DNA of 64,000 bases from Nakazawaea peltata (lineage: Eukaryota > Ascomycota > Pichiomycetes > Alaninales > Pachysolenaceae). The notes beneath the pieces are model-generated. The model saw nothing but the letters and a program-made list of their open reading frames with translations. It ran no database searches and was not told where the DNA came from. Within the stretch, counting starts at the first letter, position 1, and every line of letters starts with the position of its first letter. Positions 50,829-59,503 of the stretch are shown one piece after another. The stretch spans positions 623,135-687,134 of the forward strand of contig BCGQ01000001.1 in assembly GCA_001599355.1 (NCBI GenBank), read 5' to 3'. Made by a program: the position numbers and the translations under genes.

Positions 50829-53800
50829 TCAATTAGTCCCAACTGTATCTAACCCCTGCGAACTATACACTGATAAATTTTCTGGAGACTCACTCTGCGC
50901 ATTCTCTTTATTCACCGAAATCTCAATCTCCTTGATCAATTTAATCATAGAATCCTCTCCATAATTGACTCCATATACACTACCAATTGGAAGCTTATTT
51001 TGAACCCAAGCCCTGACGATCTTAGATCTCTGCTTTTCTCCTAATCTGGAAAGAGGGAACGTATCCTTCTTACTGAAAGCCACGATATCAATGATCAAAC
51101 TATGACGACTCAATACACTGTTGATGATAATAGGTACAAGCAGTGATAAATGACTGGAAGTCTTAGGTTCAACCACCAATATCGTATAATCGGCACATCT
51201 AAATAAACAAGTACCGTTTCTGTAGATATTCGGATGACAGGTCTCTACTGTATGTTCGACATCAGTGACAAAATGATGTAAACCCATCACTTCGATTGTC
51301 TCGTTCAATTTACCCAAGACGAAAAGAGGTTGGATCTCCAGAGAGTCGGACTCACTTTCTAAACTGTGTAAAAATCCAAGATCTCCTGTTCTCAAGTAGG
51401 TGAAATCCGGGTTCCCATTCTTGATCTTCAGAGTAAATCTCGATTCCGTATAATGATCTGGTTTTGAATCTATTCCAGTCGTATAAGAGAACACACTAGC
51501 CTCTGAACAGACCCAAATCTCACCATATTCTCCAACTTTACAAAGCTCGCAAGTCTCGGGATTTACAATAGCGATCTGAGTACATACAGGGACCATTCCT
51601 GAGTCTTGGACTTGGATGGCATCAGGACAATTACCCGGATTTACAAGTGATATATACCCTTGTCTCAACAGAACCGGATCCAACCAAAGATCAATAGGTT
51701 CAAACAGCATATATGATCTGGTAGTGACCATTGGATTGAAGTCATGAATGTACACACTGCTGAGAGAAGAAGAAGGCAATGCCACAGGCAGGAACAGTAC
51801 CTTGATTTGGTTCATTAGATCAAGAGCCGACCGACCCTCTGTGTGGATCATCAAATTCTTCAATTCCGACAAATCAAACCCACGGAAATTCATCTTCTTC
51901 ACGGCATGTTTCAACATCTGTGGTGTCACATACGTGTCTTTGATCTTATATCTCGATAAAGTCATGAAGAAGATCGACGGGTTATAGAAATAGTCGACTG
52001 GACTGATCAAGTACGTGGAAGAGCCTAAAAATACTCCCAAGACAGTACTTTGTAAGAACCCGAGACCCGAAATGTGTCTAACACACCCAACAAGAGATTT
52101 AGTACTCTTCATAAGACATGTCTCTTTGACAACTTTACACATACTCATCAAGATTCTGTGGGTCAATGTCACACCTACACGTTTATGGTCAGGAGTCCAA
52201 TAAAGCCAGATCATACAAGTAGTTTGTTCGTTTCTGAAATCGAATTTGGCTTGCCAACGTGCAATTCTAGAGGCCAACACTGCCGCTGTCAATGAAGGCT
52301 TGTTATATTTGACAGTACTCTTGATCTTCGGAGAAAACCGAACACTTTTCAAAGCAGGAGAAACAGGTTTGGATTTCAAAATCGTCTCCACCTCATTATT
52401 GGTGAAGATGAAATTCACTTTGAAATCTTTGATCACCCCCAATAACGCAGGCAAGTCTTCATCCAATCTTTGAGAATTATCCAATGGAGACATCGGAATA
52501 GGAACCAACCCAACTACAAAACAAGCAAAGCAAGCAATGATGAACTCCTCACAGAGAGCGTACATCAAGATCACACGATCTCCTGGACGTAATTTGGACT
52601 TCTCAGTGATATAACAACACAAGGCGGCTACTTTGGTGTCGAATTTCTTCCAAGTCAACGGTTTTGTCTCTTTCATTGATCTGTCGATCACGGCAAATGC
52701 CAATTCATCCGGTTGGTTAGTAGCACGGAACTTCAAAATGTCCACTAAGGTCTTGAAATCCGACAATGGAGCCTTCGTTCTATCATCTACAGACACATCA
52801 CGGTAATCTAAACCGGAATATTGGGTATCAGTGCTCTGTATTAAAGAAGCCGACCGGAGATTTGAAATATATTGAGACCAAATACCTCCAGCTAAATCTC
52901 TTCCACGGGGAATATTACTGATCGATTTCTTGATGTTGAATTTCACATACATGGAGGGAAGAGTTCCTTCACTGAACTTCCTCTTACAAAGCATGTTGGC
53001 TATCTCTGAACGACCACTTCTAATTGTCCTTGGAAGAGTATCAGGTGGGGTCATAAGTACACAGTATAATCTGACATTATGAATCTTCTCAAGCAGTCTA
53101 ATGGCTTCCGAAGAGATAGCATCGAGTACTGTGAGATTGACTTCTCCACGACGAGCTCCTTCGGTAAGACTAGAAGGTTTAGCATCTGGAGTCTCGATCA
53201 CAGCTACAGGCAAATACTCTTTATTGATGAAAATATCAAAGAATGAACAATCCGATACTTGTCTGACGTTCCTAGCCACTGTTCTGACCAAATGCAGTGA
53301 ATAATGATATCTATATTCACTTGTGAGACGAGCTGTTGCACTGAGAGCTCCTACTTCTCTATCTATCCATGTTACTCTCTGTCTTAATCTGTCCTCATAC
53401 AATCCGAGTACATATACTTTACCATTATATTGGAAACCCAAAAGACCGGTTCTTAAGAACTCCAAATCAAGCACACCTTCGTAGTCTTTACATCTCGCAT
53501 GGAATATCAGCTCTGTGTACTTGGAAAGACCCCAAAATCCACCCGAGAGAGATGGACTGTCGATCCAGATCTCTCCCACCTCCATAATCCCACTTAACAT
53601 ATTAGTTTCAGGGTTGATAATCAGAAGAGTGGCATCAGGAAGAGGGTATCCGAAGGCTCCGACACGGATATATTTGGCAGACTCACTTGAAGAATTCTCA
53701 CTGGAAACTGGAGGTGGTCTATCGTTGACGATTTTGACCGAGTTTGTCATTAAAGAATCTTTATCTATAAAGACTTCTGAGAGATCCGACGATCTGTCTG

Positions 53801-55316
53801 GTATATTGGAGAATTTGCATCCCAATTTCTCCTCTTTGCCTATCCAATCTCTCATAGAAATCACCATTCCTCCATGTTCACTCAAGGTCAACATTGGGGC
53901 AATGATATTCCGGGCATCTTTACAACCCAATGGGATGAACCAACGATCAGTTAAGAGCTCATGAAACTCACTGTCAATAGTTAAAGCATTGATGAGACAC
54001 CATCTGACACAAGACAAGTCCACCTTGATTCTTTTATTGAAAGTCCTGGTCAACTGTGGTGAAGACTGGTAATTATAAGTCACCTGTTTGAGTCCTAAGT
54101 AATCTGACAATAAAATCGATACTTTATGACGAGTAATCACATTGGCATAGAGACCAGGAACCTCCATACAAGTTTGGGGCATCCAAATAAGCAGATTCCC
54201 GGTGAACACCGTGAACAATATACCGATAATCAAACCTATGGATTGTCTTGGATCTAAAGTACTTAACATTACATTTTTCGACCTTGAATAAGCGATTTCC
54301 GACCGCTTGAGAGTCCCCTTGTACCCTGGTTTACTGGAAAGAATGTGCATGAAACAGTTCATTTGATGCATTATAGTACGATGAGAAAGCACTACTCCAC
54401 GGAGTTCTCCGGTTGGAGAATTGGAGAACTCAATGTACGCCAAATCTGGCACATGTAACGGTGGAGGATCAGCTTTCTTATGAGGTGGCTGATATGAACC
54501 CATGTCGGTAGTCTTCCACCATTCGACTCCCTTTGGCCAGTCAATCTTATTCTGAGCATTCTGGTTGATTTTATCGAAATGTTTACTGACATGTTCGGAC
54601 ATAAGACAGAGATGTGCCTGGGTATCGTTCATGATCTTGATGAATTTCTTGACTGGGAGTCCAATACTGATAGGAACCAGTACTACACCAGCAAGGAAAC
54701 ATCCCATAAGACTGATAGTGAACTCGATGATCTCTGAGCTTTGATAAATCAAACAAACTCGGTCCCCTTTGTATAAACCGGATTTATTTTTGATATTCTG
54801 AGCGATCTTTTCCGCCTTTAAATAGAGCTTTTCCCAACTGATGGTCTGGGTCTCTTTACCCTTGCTATCGACGACAATGATGGCCAATTCTTTCTGGTAA
54901 GTGGCGGCACGTTGTCTTAAGATGGACGGGAGATAGTCGAATCTCTCTAATTGAGAGAGTTCCGGCAAATCACGCGGGTCCAATGGCTTCTGTAGCACCT
55001 TTTGCTCTTGAGATTCGTCTCCCACTGGATGGTCTAAACTACCATTGTTATGTAGGGAGTATTGGTCAAACAGACTATATGAAGTGGTTTCACTGAAGAT
55101 GGTCTGCAGTAATGAGGGTTTGGATTTGTGTGACGGCACAAAAGTGCTTGTCAGCTCGGAGCTTGGGACGGTACCTGATCCTTGTACACCTAAGATGAGG
55201 GCGCGCTTTTTTATATAGCCTTTATCAGTCAAGAGGCCATCTTCGTAGTCTGAGATTAATGATTTGAGTTCTTGTATGACCAGGTCGGCGAGACCTGGCG
55301 GAATGGATGTGTCCAT
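50829..55316 (-). CDS. Tandem adenylate-forming-domain protein of the Cmr2/DIP2 family
   Basis: The 1495-residue protein begins with a DMAP1-binding-like segment (IPPGLADLVIQELKSLISDY, DGLLTDKGYIKKRA). Two AMP-binding (acyl-CoA-synthetase-like) domains follow: first from about residue 120 (LRQRAATYQKELAIIVVDSK, KGDRVCLIYQSSEIIEF), second from about 860 (LKFRATNQPDELAFAVIDRS, RPGDRVILMYALCEEFIIAC). This order is that of animal DIP2 and yeast Cmr2 (YOR093C), which control selected diacylglycerol pools at mitochondria and vacuoles. The P-loop-like substrate motifs are degenerate in both domains (e.g. FSNSPTGELRGVVLSHR). Length fits the family. Confidence 0.9.
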   Translation of the reverse strand: MDTSIPPGLADLVIQELKSLISDYEDGLLTDKGYIKKRALILGVQGSGTVPSSELTSTFVPSHKSKPSLLQTIFSETTSYSLFDQYSLHNNGSLDHPVGDESQEQKVLQKPLDPRDLPELSQLERFDYLPSILRQRAATYQKELAIIVVDSKGKETQTISWEKLYLKAEKIAQNIKNKSGLYKGDRVCLIYQSSEIIEFTISLMGCFLAGVVLVPISIGLPVKKFIKIMNDTQAHLCLMSEHVSKHFDKINQNAQNKIDWPKGVEWWKTTDMGSYQPPHKKADPPPLHVPDLAYIEFSNSPTGELRGVVLSHRTIMHQMNCFMHILSSKPGYKGTLKRSEIAYSRSKNVMLSTLDPRQSIGLIIGILFTVFTGNLLIWMPQTCMEVPGLYANVITRHKVSILLSDYLGLKQVTYNYQSSPQLTRTFNKRIKVDLSCVRWCLINALTIDSEFHELLTDRWFIPLGCKDARNIIAPMLTLSEHGGMVISMRDWIGKEEKLGCKFSNIPDRSSDLSEVFIDKDSLMTNSVKIVNDRPPPVSSENSSSESAKYIRVGAFGYPLPDATLLIINPETNMLSGIMEVGEIWIDSPSLSGGFWGLSKYTELIFHARCKDYEGVLDLEFLRTGLLGFQYNGKVYVLGLYEDRLRQRVTWIDREVGALSATARLTSEYRYHYSLHLVRTVARNVRQVSDCSFFDIFINKEYLPVAVIETPDAKPSSLTEGARRGEVNLTVLDAISSEAIRLLEKIHNVRLYCVLMTPPDTLPRTIRSGRSEIANMLCKRKFSEGTLPSMYVKFNIKKSISNIPRGRDLAGGIWSQYISNLRSASLIQSTDTQYSGLDYRDVSVDDRTKAPLSDFKTLVDILKFRATNQPDELAFAVIDRSMKETKPLTWKKFDTKVAALCCYITEKSKLRPGDRVILMYALCEEFIIACFACFVVGLVPIPMSPLDNSQRLDEDLPALLGVIKDFKVNFIFTNNEVETILKSKPVSPALKSVRFSPKIKSTVKYNKPSLTAAVLASRIARWQAKFDFRNEQTTCMIWLYWTPDHKRVGVTLTHRILMSMCKVVKETCLMKSTKSLVGCVRHISGLGFLQSTVLGVFLGSSTYLISPVDYFYNPSIFFMTLSRYKIKDTYVTPQMLKHAVKKMNFRGFDLSELKNLMIHTEGRSALDLMNQIKVLFLPVALPSSSLSSVYIHDFNPMVTTRSYMLFEPIDLWLDPVLLRQGYISLVNPGNCPDAIQVQDSGMVPVCTQIAIVNPETCELCKVGEYGEIWVCSEASVFSYTTGIDSKPDHYTESRFTLKIKNGNPDFTYLRTGDLGFLHSLESESDSLEIQPLFVLGKLNETIEVMGLHHFVTDVEHTVETCHPNIYRNGTCLFRCADYTILVVEPKTSSHLSLLVPIIINSVLSRHSLIIDIVAFSKKDTFPLSRLGEKQRSKIVRAWVQNKLPIGSVYGVNYGEDSMIKLIKEIEISVNKENAQSESPENLSVYSSQGLDTVGTN

Positions 55317-55887
55317 GACAATTATAGGGAGGGATGAGTCTAGCGCCGATGGTGTTAGCGCTGATGATTAGCGCTGTTGGGTTGGTTTTGGTTAAGTTTT
55401 TCGGAGAGGTTTGGGGGTTTTTTTATAGAAACAAATGCGCGGGGCAGGGGTTGGAGGGAATGAGGGCAGGAAAGGGCAGAGGAGGGCAAAGGAGGGAGAC
55501 TGCGCGAGAGAGGCAGGGGAAGAGGCAGGGGAAGAGGCAGATGATCCGGTGGAACAGGGCAGATGAACTGCAGGGGGAGGTGGAGCGACAGGTGGAACGG
55601 TAGGCGGAACAGTAGCTGGGACAGTAAGCGGAGGAAATGGAGCATCAGAAGTACTACACTACACCTCCCTACCAACAAACCACTTACCTGACAATCTGTG
55701 GAGAATACCGTGAGATGAGTTCCTCGTTCTACGATCCATCTCCTATCTTATTCCACATATTCTCTTACTCTCTTACTCTCTTACTCTCTTTCTCTTACTC
55801 TCTTTCTCTTACTCTCTTGCTCTCCACTCCCTTACTCCCTTACACTTTCTCTCTCTCATATTTCTATCATATCATATATTCTCTTAT
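55317..55887. other. Purine-rich then pyrimidine-rich interval
   Basis: The interval lies between the start of the CMR2-like gene (minus) and the 3' end of the UBL3-like gene (minus). At 55440-55620 it is very rich in G and A, with repeated AGGCAGGGGAAG units near 55511-55545. At about 55765-55850 it is a CTCTTA/CTCTTT microsatellite. I see no gene. Confidence 0.65.
55765..55850 (+). repeat. CTCTTA-type microsatellite
   Basis: A run of (TACTCTCT)/(TTCTCT) units, e.g. CTCTTACTCTCTTACTCTCT, continues for about 85 bp. It lies immediately downstream of the UBL3-like gene (minus strand). Confidence 0.8.
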
Positions 55888-56547
55888 CTATACTATTACA
55901 CAACATGTCTTTGACGAACTCTCACTCGCCTCCTCTTGTCCTGTTCCCCTGTTTGTTTCTTGCCTTGTTCCCCTGTTAGTCTCTTCCCTTATCGTCCTAT
56001 TCTCATGCTGTGTTTGACTCTTAGGTGTACTAAATAGCTTAGGTGATTCGCTTCTCCTGGTATGTATCATTTCTTCATCATTAGAGGCTCCCTCAACTTG
56101 CAAATTTGTTCTAACCTCCTGCCCCACTGTGACTCCCCCTCCCGTATTGCTATAAGCCGGCTCAACATTACTTTCCCGTCGGGATTGTCCAACTAATTTC
56201 CTTATAATTTTCTTCTTCGTATACGTTGTATTGGTGGCATCATTATGACTTGGGATCATATCGACCGGCTTCACAATCACATGTAAAATCCTCGAAACCT
56301 CCAAATTAAGACCCTGAATCCGTTGCGTAGCAACCAATCTTGATCCTAAATGCACTATCTGAATTTGTTCCAATTTAACAGGTTTTTCTGTACTTTCTTC
56401 ACCAAATAATTGTCCCCAAAAATGAAAGAGATAATTAACCAAATCGTTCACACTGAACTCTTCTAAAGGTGATTGTTGTAACACCGCCTCATCTATGCTG
56501 AACGGCACTCTGGCGCCATTTTGGGCCATCAATAAAGTTAACTCCAT
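55888..56547 (-). CDS. Membrane-anchored ubiquitin-fold protein (UBL3/MUB type)
   Basis: UBL3/MUB proteins carry an N-terminal ubiquitin fold and a C-terminal CaaX box that anchors them to membranes; in plants they recruit E2 enzymes, in animals they act in sorting to vesicles. Here the first ~95 residues fit that fold (MELTLLMAQNGARVPFSIDE, SVNDLVNYLFHFWGQLFGEE, IVHLGSRLVATQRIQGLNLE, LHVIVKPVDM). A disordered linker of about 115 residues then leads to the C-terminus KTCCVIV; human UBL3 ends CCVIL. The last Cys-Val-Ile-Val is a prenylation site and the Cys before it a palmitoylation candidate. The linker holds a short ETNRGT duplication. S. cerevisiae has no clear UBL3. An alternative start is Met7 (56529). 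Confidence 0.8.
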   Translation of the reverse strand: MELTLLMAQNGARVPFSIDEAVLQQSPLEEFSVNDLVNYLFHFWGQLFGEESTEKPVKLEQIQIVHLGSRLVATQRIQGLNLEVSRILHVIVKPVDMIPSHNDATNTTYTKKKIIRKLVGQSRRESNVEPAYSNTGGGVTVGQEVRTNLQVEGASNDEEMIHTRRSESPKLFSTPKSQTQHENRTIREETNRGTRQETNRGTGQEEASESSSKTCCVIV

Positions 56548-56852
56548 TTGACTTATAACGTATCGCTGATCTGTAGATTATCACTTATCGCTTATCACTG
56601 ACTTATCACTTCTCTCCCTCACTGCTTATCGCTATTTCTCAACTTCTTTACCCCCCTTTTCACCTTATCAAATCATGCAATTTCTGCAATTTCTTCCTGC
56701 AATTTCTGCCATTTTCCCCATTGCTGCGCGCCGCAGTTCAACTGGTTTTTTGCTTCACTTGTCTATTTGAGTCACGTGATTGGTTTCAGATTCTTCTTCA
56801 GATCGATACAAATAGAAGCAAGGTGTTGGTTTATCCTAACTATTGATCCCAT
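56548..56852. promoter_or_regulatory. Divergent promoter between the UBL3-like gene and RNH1
   Basis: These 305 bp hold two 5' flanks. TATCACTTATCGCTTATCAC-type repeats (56579-56605) and TTTCTGCAATTTCTTCCTGC words occur, with a CACGTG-containing GTCACGTGAT at about 56772-56781 (a bHLH/Cbf1-type E-box). Confidence 0.55.
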
Positions 56853-57749
56853 ATGAACAGAATGGCTTACTACGCTGTTAGGAACGGAAGAACTAAGGCA
56901 ATCTATAAGTCTTGGGAGCTGTGTAAAGAGCAAGTCCATGGTTTCCCCAACGCCCAATATAAGAAGTTCAATACTTTAGATGAGGCAAAGATGTATATGG
57001 ATGGGACGAGTGTGGCTCGGAAACTGGAGCCTCTGAGACTGGAGCGTCTGGCACAGGAGCCTTCGAAACTGGAGATCGAGCTGGAGTTAGCTCGAATGGA
57101 GGAGCAGTATAAGATGAGATCCAAACCTCGGGTTGTCAGTCTTCTACGGAGGGTAGATGAAACTGATGACTTTAAGGAAGAGGTAGATGAAACCGATGAC
57201 TTTAAGGAAGAGGTAGATGAAACCGATGACTTTAAGGAAGAGGTAGATGAAACCGATGACTTTAAGGAAGAGGTGGACACTTTACATGTATATGCTGATG
57301 GTGCCTCCAGGAGAAACGGGAGTCCCGATCTGAGTTCTCTGATAGGTGTATTCTTCGGACAGGGGGACCCAAGAAATATCTCAGGTAGAATAGCAGGACG
57401 GCTCCAGACAAATCAAAGGGCAGAATTGATCCTGTTGAGGGAAGCTTTCAAAGTAGCTCTCAAATCACCAGAATACTGTATATTTTATACCGACTCTAAA
57501 TACCTGATCCAATGTTTAACCGATTGGAGACGCAAATGGGAGTCCAATGGCTGGATATCGAGCAAAGGAACTCCTGTAGCAAATGAAGAGTTGATAAAAA
57601 CTTGTCTCAAAGAGTATGACCTGCTAAATGAGCGTTATGGTCGCATGGGCTTGAGTTTGAAATTGTTCCATGTCCCTGGCCATAGGGGGATTCCTGGTAA
57701 TGAGATGGCGGACAAACTTGCTAATAAAGCGTTGGACAAGTATCCATAA
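56853..57749 (+). CDS. RNH1: Ribonuclease H1
   Basis: RNase H1 cleaves the RNA strand of RNA-DNA hybrids. The protein has an N-terminal hybrid-binding domain (about 5-55: YYAVRNGRTKAIYKSWELCK, YKKFNTLDEAKMYM). A linker of about 85 residues ends in four tandem decapeptides VDETDDFKEE (residues 101-140). The catalytic domain follows, with HVYADGASRRNG, NQRAEL, FYTDSKYL and PGHRGIPGNEMADKLA, containing the D-E-D-D active-site residues. CTG at 57432-57434 gives RAELI-x-LREA, where RNase H has a conserved Ala. Start may be at 56853 or at Met4 (56862). The final exon needs no splicing. Confidence 0.95.
   Translation: MNRMAYYAVRNGRTKAIYKSWELCKEQVHGFPNAQYKKFNTLDEAKMYMDGTSVARKLEPLRLERLAQEPSKLEIELELARMEEQYKMRSKPRVVSLLRRVDETDDFKEEVDETDDFKEEVDETDDFKEEVDETDDFKEEVDTLHVYADGASRRNGSPDLSSLIGVFFGQGDPRNISGRIAGRLQTNQRAELILLREAFKVALKSPEYCIFYTDSKYLIQCLTDWRRKWESNGWISSKGTPVANEELIKTCLKEYDLLNERYGRMGLSLKLFHVPGHRGIPGNEMADKLANKALDKYP
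57153..57272 (+). repeat. Four 30-bp tandem repeats inside RNH1
   Basis: Units at 57153, 57183, 57213 and 57243 encode Val-Asp-Glu-Thr-Asp-Asp-Phe-Lys-Glu-Glu. Units 2-4 are identical; unit 1 differs by one synonymous base. This near identity suggests recent expansion in the linker. Confidence 0.95.
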
Positions 57750-57823
57750 TATTTCTTTACATCTAACTTACAATTCTTGATTGAAACAAAAACATACTTA
57801 ATCATTTATATAGAATCGAAACC

Positions 57824-59503
57824 CTAAGTGCTGAAGTCAAAGAGCTTGTTGAATCTAAAGTGAAGAATATCGTTAGTACCTTCCTTGACATTCTTCCAGT
57901 TCTCAGCAACAATAGCAGAGGTTGGTTGGGAGAAAAGCATATCAACTTGTTCAAGAGTCTTACCCTTGGTCTCGACCATGAACAACAATTGGTAGAAGAA
58001 ACCTAAGACGGCAATTCCTCCGTAGAATCCCAAAACCAAACCAGTTCTGGTCATCAGAACTTGCATGTCGGCAAAGTTGTATGTAATAATAAAGGCACAC
58101 AAATAAAGAGTAACTGTGGTAATTGTAAGACATCTACTTCTCAGATGGTTCGAGAAACTCTCGGATGGAATAACCCAAGTCAAACAACTGTAAGGACCAA
58201 AGAAGAACATGTACATGATAATACCTGGGAAATAGACACCTTGGACAGCTGCAAGGTTCGACATCGAGATATGGTAAGAAATACCAACGAGAACCAACCC
58301 AATGAAGAATCCTGGCAACATAGTATTGGCCCAGAATCTTCTACCGGTAGTATCCATAAATTTGACCAGGAAAATAGATCCAAGCATTAAACTTCCACCT
58401 CCTACAAGGGACATGAAGGTCAGGTTCTTGTCGTCAAATCCAATGTAAGTCAAAAGAGAACTCAAGTTGTACATAACCAGGTTAATACCGGTGAATTGAC
58501 CAAGGAAGATCATGATAGTAGCATAAACCAAGGCTCTTCTGTCTCTTGGGTTGGTGAAAATATCAACCCAGATTTGGACTGAGGTCTTGACCTCGGCTTC
58601 TTCTTCTTCCAGTTTTCTTGTCTCAACCATGTCCATAAATTCCAATTTATTTTCAACTTGATCCATGTCTCTTAATCTCTTCCAAATACCATACAGTTTA
58701 CCGATACGACCTTTGTGGACGTGGAATCTTGGAGATTCTGGAAGAGCAAACATGGCAACCAACAAAATAGTAGAAAAGACAAGAGAACTTCCTAACATGA
58801 ATCTCCAGTTACCTGGAACACTAAGGAACATAGCAGCAATTGCGTAACCAAGAACCTCACCAAAGGCAATCATTAATTGATACAAAGAAACCATATTACC
58901 ACGGACCTTGGATTCACAACATTCAGAAACATACAGAGCAATAATAGACTCTAAACCAATACCAATACCCAAGATAAATCTACCAGCGAACATCTGTGGC
59001 AGTCCCATAGCAGAACATTGTAAAATAGCTCCGATAGTGTAGAAAATACATGAAATGACAATAGTATACTTTCTACCCAAACCTTCAGCAAATGGAGTCA
59101 ACAAGAGAGCTCCCAGGACACCCCCCAAAGGCATAAGAGCACTGATCAAACTTTGGTCGTGTGAAGTCAAGTCCAAATCTTTTGGCATAAAAAGGGATGC
59201 ACCAGAAATGATACTTTGATCGATACCAGAAAGAATACCACCGAAAGAGGCAAAAGCTCCAATCATGTAATTGACGTGCTTCTTGTTCTTGAAGTTCACT
59301 TTGAACTCCAAATCCAAGATGTTTTCCCATAAAGTGGTGTTTTGTAAACTCTTTTGGTATAATTGTTCGTAGTGTTCAAATTCACGGTCAAGATTTATGT
59401 CGGCTCTAGAATAGTCGACAATTTTCTCGGCCTTGTGGTCATCCAAGAACTCGACAGAGTCGATGCTCTCCTTCTCCATAATATGTTCGTCACCAGTAGT
59501 CAT
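57824..59503 (-). CDS. MFS sugar/polyol transporter
   Basis: The 559-residue protein is a 12-helix major-facilitator of the sugar-porter family. Motifs: GGILSGIDQSIISGASLFMP in helix 1, GRKYTIVIS after helix 2, PESPRFHVHKGR at the end of the N-half, GQFTGINLVMYN in helix 7, DTTGRRFW between helices 8 and 9, and VETKGKTLEQVD at the end. The N-terminus is long and acidic (about 80 residues). It resembles fungal transporters annotated as myo-inositol/polyol or general sugar carriers; the substrate is not evident. It converges on RNH1 (about 75 bp). Confidence 0.92.
   Translation of the reverse strand: MTTGDEHIMEKESIDSVEFLDDHKAEKIVDYSRADINLDREFEHYEQLYQKSLQNTTLWENILDLEFKVNFKNKKHVNYMIGAFASFGGILSGIDQSIISGASLFMPKDLDLTSHDQSLISALMPLGGVLGALLLTPFAEGLGRKYTIVISCIFYTIGAILQCSAMGLPQMFAGRFILGIGIGLESIIALYVSECCESKVRGNMVSLYQLMIAFGEVLGYAIAAMFLSVPGNWRFMLGSSLVFSTILLVAMFALPESPRFHVHKGRIGKLYGIWKRLRDMDQVENKLEFMDMVETRKLEEEEAEVKTSVQIWVDIFTNPRDRRALVYATIMIFLGQFTGINLVMYNLSSLLTYIGFDDKNLTFMSLVGGGSLMLGSIFLVKFMDTTGRRFWANTMLPGFFIGLVLVGISYHISMSNLAAVQGVYFPGIIMYMFFFGPYSCLTWVIPSESFSNHLRSRCLTITTVTLYLCAFIITYNFADMQVLMTRTGLVLGFYGGIAVLGFFYQLLFMVETKGKTLEQVDMLFSQPTSAIVAENWKNVKEGTNDILHFRFNKLFDFST

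Noticed and set aside
55355-55678. Pro/Leu-rich open frame over the purine-rich interval
   Set aside because: It is the low-complexity complement of G/A-rich repeats and shows no conserved domain.
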